Assembly (NCBI RefSeq): GCF_000282895.1
Contig: NZ_ALBQ01000005.1
Span: 62,001-126,000 of the forward strand
DNA: 64,000 nt
Direction of reading: 5' to 3'
Source of the DNA: Sphingomonas sp. ATCC 31555
GTDB lineage: Bacteria > Pseudomonadota > Alphaproteobacteria > Sphingomonadales > Sphingomonadaceae
Below the pieces are notes generated by a model, which ran no database searches, had not been told where the DNA came from, and was given only the letters and a program-made list of their open reading frames with translations. Shown in pieces: positions 9,718-19,442 of this stretch. The stretch's first letter is position 1. Each line of letters opens with the position of its first letter. The position numbers were made by a program, and so were the translations under genes.

Positions 9718-11414
9718 TGTTGATATGCCTCCACGGAATCCGAGCGCCGAAGCACATGTGCGTTGGGGTCGAGAATGATATGCGCGCCGGCCGGAACGGT
9801 GAGCGTTTCCGCACCGCCCGCCATCGTCGCGCGGCGGGGTTGGCCGTCTACCGTGAAGTCGACGGGCATCGGGAAGAGCCGGTCCTGCGGCGTCTTCCAG
9901 CGCAGCCGCAGCTGATCGCCGCTGCGTTCTACCTGCAGGTCCGGCAGGGCCGCCTGATAGAGGTATGCATCAAAGAACCAGCCCAGATCGCGTCCAGTCA
10001 CCTGCTGGACGATGGTGATGAACTCCGCTGTCGTCGCGAAGCGCGGCTTGAAGTTTCCGGGTCGTGGATCGGGTCTGCCATAGACGAGCCGACGCGTGGC
10101 TTCGAAAAACTGTGCATCACCGATCAGGTAGCGCAGCGTATGCAGTACCCAAGCACCCTTGTAGTAGATATCTTGCCCTGGGCCGCCCTTGGCTTCTTCG
10201 TAGACGTCTTCCTCGGTGCGGATCTTGCCGGACACGATCGGCGCCTTATTGCGAATGGCGAGACGGAACTGGTCCATCATTACGGCATAGCGAGCATCGC
10301 CTTCGCGCCACTGGGCGTATAGGGGCTGCATGTATTGGGTAAAGCCTTCGTGAAGCCAAAAGTCATCCCAGTTGGCAACCGTCATCTGGTTGCCGAACCA
10401 TTCATGGCCCAGTTCGTGCTGGAAAATCTCGTCGAAACCCGAGGGTGTCTTGCGATAGTTGTTGCCATAGGCGTTGATCGTCTGGTGTTCCATGCCGAGG
10501 TGCGGCGTCTCGACCACGCCCAGCTTTTCGTCGGTCCAGGGATAGGGGCCGATCATCTGTTCGTAGAAATCCACCGTCGGCGCGAACTCGGCGAACAGCG
10601 CCTTGGCCTTCGCTTCCCGGCTTGGCAGGTACCAGTAGATGAGCGGGAAGCTGTTGCCGAAGCGGCTGCGATAGTCCGTCCGCAGCTCCTGATAGGGCCC
10701 GATGTTGAGGGCGATGTCGTACGGGTTGGGGCTGCGGGCGCGCCAGTGCCAGGTGGTGCGGCCGTCCGCCAGCGTGTCTACACGGAGGAGCTTGCCGTTC
10801 GACGGCGCCTTCAGGCCCGCTGGCACGGTTATGTGCAGATCGACCAGATCCGGTTCGCCGCGGGGGAAATCGAGGCACGGCCAGAAAAGATCGCAGCCAT
10901 AGCCCTGCGCCGTCGTCGCCACCCAGGGCTGTTTGTCGCCCGGCGTGGTCGACCAGACCAGCCCGTCGTCCCACGGCGCGCGCACGGCGACATGCGGGGT
11001 ACCGCCATAAGCGATCGCGGCGGTGACGATATCCCCTGCTTTGACCGGGCGGGGAAGGGCGATGCGCAGACGACCGTCTGGGTTGCTCCAGCGATCCCGC
11101 TTCAGCACGGTGCCGTCGATGCGGATCGAACTGACCGGCAGATTGCGGTCCAGATCGATCAGCAGTTGGGTGAGCGGCGCGCTGGTCCGCAACTTGAGCG
11201 TCGCAGTGCCGAGAATGCTGTGGCTGGCCGGCTGCACCTCGATCGCAAGATCGACATGGTCGAGATGCAGCGCGGCGCGATCGGCTGCGATCGGGCCGCC
11301 CGATTCTTGCGTTATCGCGGTGATCGGCGGGTTGCCACGGGTCTGTCCCTGCGCAGGCAGCAGCGGGGCGGCAAGGCCGGCGGCCAAAAGGCTCCAGATC
11401 AACGCGTTCCGCAC
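9699..11414 (-). CDS. M1 family zinc metallopeptidase, exported
   Basis: A 571-residue aminopeptidase-N-like enzyme. A signal peptide ends near residue 20-24. The zinc site is complete: His333-Glu334-x-x-His337 in HELGHEWF and the third ligand Glu356 in WLHEGFTQY. The exopeptidase GxMEN-like motif reads GMEHQ. Length is shorter than E. coli PepN because the C-terminal helical domain is missing, which is common in this subgroup. Probably a periplasmic aminopeptidase. It is transcribed away from lon. Confidence 0.9.
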   Translation of the reverse strand: MRNALIWSLLAAGLAAPLLPAQGQTRGNPPITAITQESGGPIAADRAALHLDHVDLAIEVQPASHSILGTATLKLRTSAPLTQLLIDLDRNLPVSSIRIDGTVLKRDRWSNPDGRLRIALPRPVKAGDIVTAAIAYGGTPHVAVRAPWDDGLVWSTTPGDKQPWVATTAQGYGCDLFWPCLDFPRGEPDLVDLHITVPAGLKAPSNGKLLRVDTLADGRTTWHWRARSPNPYDIALNIGPYQELRTDYRSRFGNSFPLIYWYLPSREAKAKALFAEFAPTVDFYEQMIGPYPWTDEKLGVVETPHLGMEHQTINAYGNNYRKTPSGFDEIFQHELGHEWFGNQMTVANWDDFWLHEGFTQYMQPLYAQWREGDARYAVMMDQFRLAIRNKAPIVSGKIRTEEDVYEEAKGGPGQDIYYKGAWVLHTLRYLIGDAQFFEATRRLVYGRPDPRPGNFKPRFATTAEFITIVQQVTGRDLGWFFDAYLYQAALPDLQVERSGDQLRLRWKTPQDRLFPMPVDFTVDGQPRRATMAGGAETLTVPAGAHIILDPNAHVLRRSDSVEAYQQWASQR

Positions 11415-11561
11415 CTCAGGCTCCGTTCCTTGGCAAATTTTTGGAAGAATGCGACCAGGCGATGCTTACGATGACAAGATGTTGCGGCGCAACGCGAATG
11501 TTTCGCTGCCGTGCCGGGGAAGGGCGTTCGGAAGCGTGTTGCGCCCGGTTTCCGTCGCGCA

Positions 11562-11593
11562 CGATTGATGCGGCGGCGCTTCGTCCCATATAA
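11562..11593 (+). promoter_or_regulatory. Possible heat-shock (RpoH) promoter of lon
   Basis: Upstream of lon, CCCATATAA at 11585-11593 resembles the sigma-32 -10 element. A weak CGATTGA lies 15 bases before it where a CTTGAA-type -35 would be expected. lon is a classical RpoH target, but the -35 match is poor. Confidence 0.3.
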
Positions 11594-11634
11594 AGAGGAA
11601 CAAGGAGCCCCGATGGGGCGGACCCGGAGTTTTC

Positions 11635-14043
11635 ATGAAGCAGTCTTACCCCGTCCTGCCGCTTCGCGACATCGTCGTTTTCCCGCACATGATCGTGCCG
11701 CTGTTCGTCGGCCGCGATAAGTCGGTGGCGGCGCTGGAAGCGGCGATGGCCGACGACAAGGAGATCTTCCTCGTCGCGCAGCTCGATCCCGCTGAGGATG
11801 ATCCCGGCCGCGAGGATCTCTATGACACCGGCGTTTCGGCCGAAGTGCTGCAACTGCTGAAACTGCCCGACGGCACGGTGCGCGTGCTGGTCGCCGGCAA
11901 GCAGCGCGGCAGCCTGTCCTCGATCGAGGAAGCCAACGGCTATCTCACCGCGCATGTCGCGCCGGTGGCCGAGGATGACACGACGTTGGAGGCGGCGAGC
12001 GCCGAGCTGAAGGCGCTGATGCGCTCGGTCGTCGAGCAGTTCGAGAATTATGCCAAGCTCAACCGCAAGCTGCCGGCCGAAACCGCAGTGCAGTTGGGCG
12101 AGCTGGACGATCCCTCGCGTCTGGCCGATGCCGTAGCCGCCAACATCGCCGTGAAGGTCGCCGACAAGCAGTCGCTGCTGGTGGAGAACGATCCCCAGAA
12201 GCGCCTGGAAATGGTGTTCGCCTTTATGGAGGGCGAGCTGGGTGTGCTGCAGGTGGAGAAGAAGATCCGCAGCCGCGTGAAGCGGCAGATGGAGAAGACC
12301 CAGCGCGAATATTACCTCAACGAACAGCTCAAGGCGATCCAGCGCGAGCTGGGTAACGAGGGCGAGGACGGCGAGGGCGATGAAGTCGCCGAGCTGACGC
12401 AGAAGATCGCCACGCTCAAGCTTTCGAAGGAGGCCCGCGCCAAGGCGCAGGGCGAACTGAAGAAGCTCAAGACGATGGCGCCGATGTCAGCTGAGGCGAC
12501 CGTGGTGCGCAACTATCTCGACGTGCTGCTGGGCCTTCCCTGGGGCAAGAAGTCCAAGCTGAAAAAGGACATCGCCGAGGCGCAGGGCGTGCTCGACCAG
12601 GATCACTATGCCCTGGAGAAGGTGAAGGACCGGATTGTCGAATATCTCGCGGTCCAGGCACGCACCAACAAGCTGAAGGGGCCGATCCTGTGCCTCGTCG
12701 GCCCGCCGGGCGTGGGCAAGACCAGCCTGGGCAAGTCGATTGCCAAGGCGACCGGCCGCGAGTTCATCCGCCAGTCGCTGGGCGGCGTTCGCGACGAGGC
12801 CGAGATCCGCGGCCACCGTCGTACGTACATCGGCTCGCTGCCGGGCAAGGTTGTGTCGAACCTGAAAAAGGCCGGCACCTCGAACCCGCTGTTCCTGCTC
12901 GACGAAATCGACAAGCTGGGCCAGGATTTCCGCGGCGATCCCGCCTCGGCGCTCCTTGAGGTGCTGGATCCGGAGCAGAACAGCAAGTTCAACGACCATT
13001 ATCTGGAGATCGACATCGATCTTTCGGACGTGATGTTCGTGTGCACGGCCAACTCGCTCAACCTGCCCCAGCCGCTGCTCGACCGCATGGAGATCATCCG
13101 GCTCGAGGGCTACACCGAGGACGAGAAGGTCGAGATCGCCGAGCGGCACCTGATCGCCAAGCAGATCGACGCGCACGGCCTGAAGGACGGGGAGTTCGTC
13201 CTTACCAACGCGGGCCTGCGCGACCTGATCCGCTACTACACCCGCGAGGCCGGCGTGCGCACGCTGGAGCGCGAGATCGCCAAGCTCGCCCGCAAGAGCC
13301 TGCGCAAGATCCTCGAGGGCAAGGAGACCCAGGTCACCATCACGCCCGAAAATCTCGCGGACTATGCCGGCGTTCGGAAATACCGCTTCGGCGTGGGCGA
13401 GGAGGAGCACCAGATCGGTGCGGTCACCGGCCTTGCCTGGACCGAAGTGGGCGGCGAGCTGCTGACCATCGAGAGCGTCACCGTGCCTGGCAAGGGCGCG
13501 ATCAAGACGACCGGCAAGCTGGGCGACGTGATGAAGGAATCGGTGGAAGCCGCGTTCAGCTTTGTCCGCGCGCGCAGCCCGAGCTACGGCATCAAGCCGA
13601 GCCTGTTCGCGCGGAAGGACATCCACGTCCACCTGCCCGAAGGCGCGGTGCCGAAGGACGGTCCGTCGGCGGGCATCGGCCTGGTCACTTCGATCGTCTC
13701 GACGCTCACCGGTGTATCGGTGCGCAAGGACGTGGCGATGACCGGCGAAGTGACTCTGCGTGGCCGTGTGCTGCCGATCGGTGGCCTGAAGGAAAAGCTG
13801 CTCGCGGCGCTGCGCGGCGGCATCAAGATGGTGCTGATCCCGACCGAGAACGAGAAGGACCTGGCGGAGATTCCCGCGAACATTCGTGAGGGTCTGGAGA
13901 TCGTGCCGGTTGCGCATGTCGACGAAGTGCTACGGTTGGCGCTGACCGAACCGCTCACCGCAATCGACTGGTCGGACGCGGACGAACTCGCTACGCAGCC
14001 GCCCGCAGGCGTACCCGCGATCGGAGACGCACTGCATCATTGA
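11635..14043 (+). CDS. lon: Lon ATP-dependent protease
   Basis: An 802-residue LonA: N-terminal substrate-binding domain, AAA+ module with Walker [10 protein letters not shown] and Walker B FLLDEIDK, and C-terminal Ser-Lys protease domain with Ser678 in [10 protein letters not shown] and Lys721 in GGLKEKLLA. It degrades misfolded and regulatory proteins in the cytoplasm; in alphaproteobacteria such as Caulobacter it also degrades CcrM and DnaA. Full length and intact. The HU gene follows, a common neighbour. Confidence 0.97.
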   Translation: MKQSYPVLPLRDIVVFPHMIVPLFVGRDKSVAALEAAMADDKEIFLVAQLDPAEDDPGREDLYDTGVSAEVLQLLKLPDGTVRVLVAGKQRGSLSSIEEANGYLTAHVAPVAEDDTTLEAASAELKALMRSVVEQFENYAKLNRKLPAETAVQLGELDDPSRLADAVAANIAVKVADKQSLLVENDPQKRLEMVFAFMEGELGVLQVEKKIRSRVKRQMEKTQREYYLNEQLKAIQRELGNEGEDGEGDEVAELTQKIATLKLSKEARAKAQGELKKLKTMAPMSAEATVVRNYLDVLLGLPWGKKSKLKKDIAEAQGVLDQDHYALEKVKDRIVEYLAVQARTNKLKGPILCLVGPPGVGKTSLGKSIAKATGREFIRQSLGGVRDEAEIRGHRRTYIGSLPGKVVSNLKKAGTSNPLFLLDEIDKLGQDFRGDPASALLEVLDPEQNSKFNDHYLEIDIDLSDVMFVCTANSLNLPQPLLDRMEIIRLEGYTEDEKVEIAERHLIAKQIDAHGLKDGEFVLTNAGLRDLIRYYTREAGVRTLEREIAKLARKSLRKILEGKETQVTITPENLADYAGVRKYRFGVGEEEHQIGAVTGLAWTEVGGELLTIESVTVPGKGAIKTTGKLGDVMKESVEAAFSFVRARSPSYGIKPSLFARKDIHVHLPEGAVPKDGPSAGIGLVTSIVSTLTGVSVRKDVAMTGEVTLRGRVLPIGGLKEKLLAALRGGIKMVLIPTENEKDLAEIPANIREGLEIVPVAHVDEVLRLALTEPLTAIDWSDADELATQPPAGVPAIGDALHH

Positions 14044-14090
14044 CAAAACGCAACATTTCTGACGCAATTCCGTCCGAAAGGTTTTGACTC

Positions 14091-14133
14091 CGGCGGCTGC
14101 GCTGTGCTGACTCGCAAGCTGGCGCAGCCGCCG
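14091..14133. other. Long hairpin between lon and the HU gene
   Basis: Perfect 12-bp inverted repeat (CGGCGGCTGCGC / GCGCAGCCGCCG) with a 19-base loop. No T-run, so it is not a typical terminator. It could stabilise the lon 3' end or the HU leader. Confidence 0.5.
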
Positions 14134-14200
14134 CGACTCATTGCATCATTCATCGTTTTCAACGCGATATTACGCACAGAATCAGGGGGTTTGCACCAGC

Positions 14201-14473
14201 ATGAACAAGCAAGAGCTGATCGGTCAGGTCGCCGATGTTTCGGGACTGGCCAAGGGCGATGCCGTTAAAGCTGTCGAAGCGGTTTTCGATGTGATCGCCG
14301 GCGCGCTCAAGAAGGGTGACGAAGTCCGCCTTGTTGGGTTCGGCACGTTTTCGGTCAGCAAGCGCAAGGCTTCCACGGGTCGCAACCCGCGCACGGGCGA
14401 GGAAATGACGATCAAGGCGTCCAACCAGCCGAAGTTCAAGCCTGGCAAGGTTCTGAAGGATTCGGTGAACTGA
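14201..14473 (+). CDS. hupB: DNA-binding protein HU-beta-type
   Basis: A 90-residue histone-like protein of the HU/IHF family. The family signature is seen in GRNPRTGEEM (DNA-binding arm) and the N-terminal MNKQELIGQVA helix. HU compacts and bends DNA without strict sequence specificity. ATG 14201 fits the family N terminus exactly. The open frame extends 20 codons upstream but lacks coding character. A G-rich Shine-Dalgarno (AGGGGG) lies 11-16 bases before the start. Confidence 0.95.
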   Translation: MNKQELIGQVADVSGLAKGDAVKAVEAVFDVIAGALKKGDEVRLVGFGTFSVSKRKASTGRNPRTGEEMTIKASNQPKFKPGKVLKDSVN

Positions 14474-14584
14474 ACAGCCGGCGGCAAAATTCATCCTCGC
14501 CATCCGACGGGGCTGGACAGCGCCGCATCTGGGCTCTAAAGGCCCGCTTCCCGTTTCGGCCATCGGGTTTCTACCCCGGCCAAT

Positions 14585-14659
14585 GGGCGCGTAGCTCAGT
14601 GGTAGAGCACTGTGTTCACACCGCAGGGGTCGCTGGTTCAATCCCAGCCGCGCCCACCA
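14585..14659 (+). tRNA. tRNA-Val (anticodon CAC)
   Basis: A 75-base cloverleaf with encoded CCA. Acceptor arms GGGCGCG / CGCGCCC, D-arm GCTC..GAGC, anticodon stem CTGTG / CGCAG with loop TTCACAC (anticodon CAC), and T-arm GCTGG TTCAATC CCAGC. Confidence 0.95.
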
Positions 14660-14666
14660 TATAGAG

Positions 14667-14698
14667 AGCCCGCCGGCAGCGATGCCGGCGGGCTTTTT
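14667..14698 (+). terminator. Rho-independent terminator of tRNA-Val
   Basis: Perfect 12-bp stem AGCCCGCCGGCA / TGCCGGCGGGCT with GCGA loop and a T5 run, 7 bases after the tRNA CCA end. Confidence 0.92.
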
Positions 14699-14743
14699 CC
14701 TATTGGACCGCCGTCCGCGCGCGAAGCGCGACGAGCGGAAACG

Positions 14744-14761
14744 ATGTCATAAATCTGTTAT
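14744..14761 (+). promoter_or_regulatory. Pho box (PhoB-type operator)
   Basis: The 18-mer ATGTCATAAATCTGTTAT has two 7-bp direct repeats (ATGTCAT and CTGTTAT) separated by AAAT. It matches the established PhoB consensus CTGTCATAAATCTGTCAT at 16 of 18 positions with correct 11-bp spacing. It lies 140 bases upstream of the lipoprotein gene and just after the tRNA-Val terminator, so it most likely drives the lipoprotein/TonB-receptor pair under phosphate limitation. Confidence 0.75.
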
Positions 14762-14900
14762 TGGCACGTCACTCAAACGTCTTTCGAACCGCATATCAGC
14801 GTCATCCGAGCCCGCTAGGGGCTCGCTCGGGCGCAAAAGGGGCATTGAACATCACCGCCGCGCGCCCGCTCTGAAACGATTCCACGGGAGATATTGCGCG

Positions 14901-16502
14901 ATGGCGAGCTTCAAGCGCTACGGCCTCATGTTCATGACGACAGCCGCCACTGCGGCCCTCTCCGCCTGCAACGGCGCGGACAACGTAGCGTCGCCGGGCG
15001 CGGGCAGTGTCGTCATCGTCACCCCGACCCCCACGCCGACGCCGACGCCCACCCCGACGCCGACTGCCAACATCACGGCAGCCCAGTTCGCGGCGCAGAC
15101 CACCGTCAACGGCATCACCATCACGTCGGATGAGCAGCTCACGCTGGTGAACGGCGGCAGCAACAATAATGTCAATGGCACCAGCGCCAACATCAGCGGC
15201 CTGTTCCCGGCGACGGCGACTTCGCTGACCACGGCGACCGATCCCTCGTCGCTGGGCAGCTTCTTCACCAGCACCAACTATGTCGGTGCGCTGAATGGCC
15301 CGACCGACACCGCGTTCCAGCAGTGGACCTGCAACTCGACCAGCGGGAACTTCGGTGGCACCGGCGCAGCCTGCACCGCCGTTCCCGCCATCGGCACCGG
15401 CGGTTCGACCGCAGCCTGCCCGGCCGGCACGACCGATGACGGCCTGGTCGCCACGTTCCGCGCGTGCCGCCTGCCGACCACGATCACGACCGATCTGTCG
15501 CTGCCGAAGATTGCCGGCGTCTTCTATCGCCTGCGCGGCCAGACGGAAGTCGGCACGGATCTGGGTGCAACGGGCGCGGCGGGCGTGACGCTCACCATCG
15601 CCGCCGGCGTGGTGATCGCCGCGGATTCGAGCGAGGCGACCAACGACCTGCTGCTCGTCAACCGCGGTTCGAAGATCCAGGCAGTGGGTACGCGCGACGC
15701 GCCGATCGTCTTCACCTCGCAGCAGAACCTGACCAGCAACGGCGTGAGCGATGCCACCCAGGGCCAGTGGGGCGGCATCATCCTGCTCGGCCGTGCGCGC
15801 ACCGCAGTTTGCGCCACCGGCACCGGCGGCAGCAACCCCACGCCGTGCCAGCAGGCGATCGAAGGCGTGACCGGGCGCTTCTATGGCGGCACGAACGATG
15901 CCGACAATAGTGGCCAGATGTCCTATGTGCAGATCCGCTTTTCCGGCATCGCCATCTCCGACGGCAACGAACTGCAGGGCCTGACGCTGGGCGGCGTGGG
16001 TTCGGCCACCGTGCTCGATCATATCCAGAGCCACAACTCGGCCGACGATGGCATCGAGATCTTCGGCGGCGCATCGAACATCAAGTATATCGCGGTGACC
16101 GGCGCGGACGATGACGGCTTCGACGTCGACAATGGCTGGCGCGGGTTCATGCAGTTCATGATCGCTTCGCAGAAGGTTTCGGGCGCGACGGCGGACTCGT
16201 TCTCGACCGAGATCGACTCCAACAACGCCGAAGATCTGCTGCCGCGCACCTGGGGCCGCTACGCCAACTTCACCTTCCTCCAGACGGCGAATGCGCCGGC
16301 GGCGATCCGCCTGCGCGGTGGTGCGGACATGACCTTCATCAACGGCATCGTGAAGACGGTGTCGGGCGTCGCCTGCGTCAACCATGTCGCCGGCGAGACG
16401 AGCGCGACCGATCGTTCGACCATCCGTGCGAAGAACGACGCGCTGCAGGATCAGGGTCCGCCGGTGTTCACCTCGGTCTTCTTCGCCTGCAACGGCCGCT
16501 AA
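14901..16502 (+). CDS. Secreted beta-helix-like lipoprotein with a Thr-Pro linker
   Basis: A 533-residue predicted lipoprotein. The signal sequence ends in the lipobox LSAC with Cys23. It is followed by a (PT)n linker (residues ~41-54) encoded by hexameric ACNCCN repeats, and then a Gly/Asn/Asp-rich domain. Segments such as HIQSHNSADDGIEIFGG and TGADDDGFDVDNGW resemble a right-handed parallel beta-helix. Similar lipoproteins in Bacteroidetes and Proteobacteria lie next to TonB receptors, as here (84 bases upstream of one). I infer a surface or released lipoprotein that captures a ligand for the receptor. The upstream Pho box points to phosphate limitation. The exact function is unknown. Confidence 0.75.
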   Translation: MASFKRYGLMFMTTAATAALSACNGADNVASPGAGSVVIVTPTPTPTPTPTPTPTANITAAQFAAQTTVNGITITSDEQLTLVNGGSNNNVNGTSANISGLFPATATSLTTATDPSSLGSFFTSTNYVGALNGPTDTAFQQWTCNSTSGNFGGTGAACTAVPAIGTGGSTAACPAGTTDDGLVATFRACRLPTTITTDLSLPKIAGVFYRLRGQTEVGTDLGATGAAGVTLTIAAGVVIAADSSEATNDLLLVNRGSKIQAVGTRDAPIVFTSQQNLTSNGVSDATQGQWGGIILLGRARTAVCATGTGGSNPTPCQQAIEGVTGRFYGGTNDADNSGQMSYVQIRFSGIAISDGNELQGLTLGGVGSATVLDHIQSHNSADDGIEIFGGASNIKYIAVTGADDDGFDVDNGWRGFMQFMIASQKVSGATADSFSTEIDSNNAEDLLPRTWGRYANFTFLQTANAPAAIRLRGGADMTFINGIVKTVSGVACVNHVAGETSATDRSTIRAKNDALQDQGPPVFTSVFFACNGR

Positions 16503-16526
16503 GGCCGCAGATCGAAGCGAACCCTT

Positions 16527-16555
16527 GCCGGGGTGGTGGCAGCCACCACCCCGGC
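16527..16555 (+). other. Strong hairpin between lipoprotein and receptor genes
   Basis: Perfect 13-bp inverted repeat (GCCGGGGTGGTGG / CCACCACCCCGGC) with a 3-base CAG loop, 24 bases after the lipoprotein stop and 31 bases before the receptor start. There is no T-run. It may protect the upstream mRNA 3' end or give partial termination, so that lipoprotein is made in excess of receptor. Confidence 0.7.
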
Positions 16556-16586
16556 ATGCACTTACTTCTGACTGGATGACACGGCC

Positions 16587-19370
16587 ATGCAGCGACGCCA
16601 CGCCTATGCCACGCTTCTTCTTCTGACGTCCCAGCTCGTGCCCGCGGCCGCGCTTGCCCAGAGCACCGGCACGCCGGCGCCCGCACCGAGCACCGTCAGC
16701 CCTGCAACCACGGATGCGCCCCAGGCGCAGGACGCGCAGCAGGAGGTGGAGGTTTCCGCACCTGGGTTCGACTCCTCGGTCCCGCAGGATATCGTCGTTA
16801 CCGGCCGTTTCATCCCCAACGTTGTCCGCTCGACGCCGCAGATCGTGTCGGTGCTGTCGACCGAAGATATCGCGCGTACCGGCGAAGGCGATATCGCCGG
16901 CGCGCTGAGCCGCGTGACCGGCCTCAGCGTCGTGGGCGGCGGCTTCGTCTATGTCCGCGGCCTGGGCGATCGTTATTCCTCGTCGCTGCTGAACGGTTCG
17001 CCGCTGCCCAGCCCGGAGCCGCTGCGCCGTTCGGTGCCGCTCGACATCTTCCCCACCACGATCGTCGGTTCGGCGCTGGTCCAGAAGACCTATTCGGTCA
17101 ATTATCCGGGCGAGTTCGGCGGCGGTGTCATCAATCTCACCACCACGGCGATCCCGAAAAAGGATTTCCTGCATTTCGGCGGATCGCTTGCGGCCGACGA
17201 CATGACCACCAGCGAACTGGGCTACACCTATTTCGGCGGCAAGACCGACTGGCTGGGCTTCGACGACGGTACCCGCCGGGTCCCCGACTTCATCCGCAAC
17301 GCGACCACCGGATCGGGTATCATCCCTGCCGAACAGGTGCTGCAGCTTTCGAATGCTTCGACCACGCTGCTGCAGAGCAATGCCCAGCTCCCGGCCAACT
17401 GGTCGGCGGAGATCAGCGGCGGTGGTGCGCTCGACATCGGTTCCGATCAGATCGGCTTGGTTGCCTCGGTGGGGTACAGCAACACCTGGCGCACGCGCCT
17501 CATCACCCAGCAGGACAGCGTCAACACCAACGGCGACCTGCGCAACGATTTCCGCACGCTGCTGACCGATAACCGGATCGTCGGCAACGCGCTGCTCGGC
17601 CTTGGCTATTCGTTCGGCGAGAACACCGTGCGGCTCACCAACGTCTATATCCGCGACGTGCTGAAGCAGGCCCGCGGTTCGGCGGCCGAAGTGTACAACA
17701 ACGCCAGCGGCCTGCGCTTCCAGCAGAACACCAACTGGTTCCAGCGCGAGCTGTTCGAAACGCAGCTGGTCGGCGAGTTCCGCCCGTTCACCGGCGTGAA
17801 GCTCGACGTTCGCGGCGCCTATGCCAACTCCAAGCGCAACGCGCCCTATGAGCGCCAGTTCGACTATCTCTGCTCGAACCGCACCACCACCGGCCAGCCG
17901 ATCACCTATGACGGCGGCAACGGTGCGACCGGCTTCCAGTGCGACGGCGCCTATCAGGTGACGCAGCGCTTCACGCCGTTCGCGTCGATCATCTTCTCCG
18001 ACCTGAACGAAAACCTGTGGACCGGCCAGGCGGACCTTTCCTATGCGTTGCCCGACGCGATCCCGCTCACGCTTTCCAGCGGCTATTATTTCTCGGACAC
18101 GCAGCGCTTTTCGCAGCGGCTTCAGTTCAACTATCAGACGAGCGTCGGCGGCGGCACCGCGCCGGGCTATCCGTACAACCTGCTGCGGCCGGACTATCTG
18201 CTGAGCCCGGATGTGGTGAACAACGCCTGCCCGCAGGTCGGCACGGGTGCGTGCACCATCCAGTTGCAGTTCAGCACGCCGCTGGGCGCCTATGCCTATG
18301 ATGCGGGTCTGCGCATCCATGCCGGCTATCTGCAGGCCGAAACCGATGCGATCGAAGGCGTGCGTGCGGTTGCCGGCGTTCGCTACGAAACGGCGAAGGA
18401 GTTCGTCACGCCCGTCAACACGACGACCACGCGACTCGACAACGACTATTGGCTGCCGGCGCTGACGCTGACCTGGAACTTCGCCCCGGACATGCAGCTG
18501 CGCGGCAGCTACTCCAAAACCATCTCGCGCCCGCAGTTCCGCGAGCTGGCGCCGCAGCAGTTCCGCGATCCGGAATCGGATCGCCTGTTCTTCGGCAATC
18601 CGTTGCTGCAGGATTCGAAGCTCGACAATTTCGAGGCGCGTTACGAATGGTTCTTCGCGCGCGAACAGCGGTTCACGGCGGCCGGCTTCTACAAGCGGAT
18701 CCTGAACCCGATCGAGCAGGTGGGCTTCTACACCGGTTCGGACGATCGCCTGCAGACCGGCTTCACCAATCTGCCCAAGGCGACGCTGTATGGCGGCGAA
18801 GTCGAAGTGCAGAAGTATATCCCGCTGCGCGGGCTGAACAGCGCCTTCTTCGCAACGCGCCGCATCACCGCGATCGCGAACTACACCTACACCCATTCGG
18901 AGATCACGGCCGACGACGGCTGCGTGCCGAACGTGCTCAATCAGACGATCGGCACGTGCGCCGCCGGGTTCGGCCCGGCTTCGCTGCAGTTCCGCGATGG
19001 CGCGCCGCTGACCGGCCAGTCCGACCACCTGGTCAATCTGCAGCTCAGCCTGGAGGACACGACGCGGCTTTCGCAGCTGACCTTCCTGTTCAACTATGCC
19101 AGCGACCGCGTGACCAACCGTGGTCCGTCGAACCTGTCGGGTACGGGCTTCCAGCCCGACGTGGTGGAGCGACCCGGCATCCAGTTCGACATCGTCGCCC
19201 GTCAGGGGTTCGAGATCGGCGGCGCGGCGTTCGAACTGAAGCTGGAGGGCCGGAACCTTACGCGGACGCGGTTCAACGAGCGTCAGACGTTCGAGAACGG
19301 CAACGTCGTCTACACCAACCGCTATATCCGCGGACGGGTGGTCAGCGTGGGCCTTAGCACCACCTTCTGA
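16587..19370 (+). CDS. TonB-dependent outer-membrane receptor
   Basis: A 927-residue protein. The signal peptide ends at ALAQ (~residue 25), followed by a Pro/Thr-rich spacer, the TonB-box/plug region (DIVVTGRFIP; plug core VYVRGLGDRYSSSLLNG and EFGGGVINLTT, residues ~70-190), then a long beta-barrel ending in the C-terminal Phe of STTF. It belongs to the Oar/OmpA-related TonB receptor group common in sphingomonads and Caulobacter. Ligand unknown. Pairing with the upstream Pho-box lipoprotein suggests uptake of a phosphorus-containing compound or co-factor for its acquisition (inference). Confidence 0.88.
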   Translation: MQRRHAYATLLLLTSQLVPAAALAQSTGTPAPAPSTVSPATTDAPQAQDAQQEVEVSAPGFDSSVPQDIVVTGRFIPNVVRSTPQIVSVLSTEDIARTGEGDIAGALSRVTGLSVVGGGFVYVRGLGDRYSSSLLNGSPLPSPEPLRRSVPLDIFPTTIVGSALVQKTYSVNYPGEFGGGVINLTTTAIPKKDFLHFGGSLAADDMTTSELGYTYFGGKTDWLGFDDGTRRVPDFIRNATTGSGIIPAEQVLQLSNASTTLLQSNAQLPANWSAEISGGGALDIGSDQIGLVASVGYSNTWRTRLITQQDSVNTNGDLRNDFRTLLTDNRIVGNALLGLGYSFGENTVRLTNVYIRDVLKQARGSAAEVYNNASGLRFQQNTNWFQRELFETQLVGEFRPFTGVKLDVRGAYANSKRNAPYERQFDYLCSNRTTTGQPITYDGGNGATGFQCDGAYQVTQRFTPFASIIFSDLNENLWTGQADLSYALPDAIPLTLSSGYYFSDTQRFSQRLQFNYQTSVGGGTAPGYPYNLLRPDYLLSPDVVNNACPQVGTGACTIQLQFSTPLGAYAYDAGLRIHAGYLQAETDAIEGVRAVAGVRYETAKEFVTPVNTTTTRLDNDYWLPALTLTWNFAPDMQLRGSYSKTISRPQFRELAPQQFRDPESDRLFFGNPLLQDSKLDNFEARYEWFFAREQRFTAAGFYKRILNPIEQVGFYTGSDDRLQTGFTNLPKATLYGGEVEVQKYIPLRGLNSAFFATRRITAIANYTYTHSEITADDGCVPNVLNQTIGTCAAGFGPASLQFRDGAPLTGQSDHLVNLQLSLEDTTRLSQLTFLFNYASDRVTNRGPSNLSGTGFQPDVVERPGIQFDIVARQGFEIGGAAFELKLEGRNLTRTRFNERQTFENGNVVYTNRYIRGRVVSVGLSTTF

Positions 19371-19391
19371 TCGCGGCGCGATGCACCACGC

Positions 19392-19427
19392 AAAACACCC
19401 CGGAAGTGGAGACTTCCGGGGTGTTTT
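19392..19427. terminator. Bidirectional Rho-independent terminator
   Basis: Perfect 16-bp stem AAAACACCCCGGAAGT / ACTTCCGGGGTGTTTT with a 4-base loop, in the gap between the convergent TonB-receptor and 2OG-oxygenase genes. A-run and T-run flanks serve both strands. Confidence 0.93.
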
Positions 19428-19442
19428 CGTATCTGCCGCCGA

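Noticed and set aside
14802..19028. Very long open frame (about 1400 codons) on the minus strand across the lipoprotein and TonB-receptor genes
   Set aside because: It is antisense to two well-supported genes, has Arg/Ala-rich low-complexity product, and follows from high GC3 in the sense genes.
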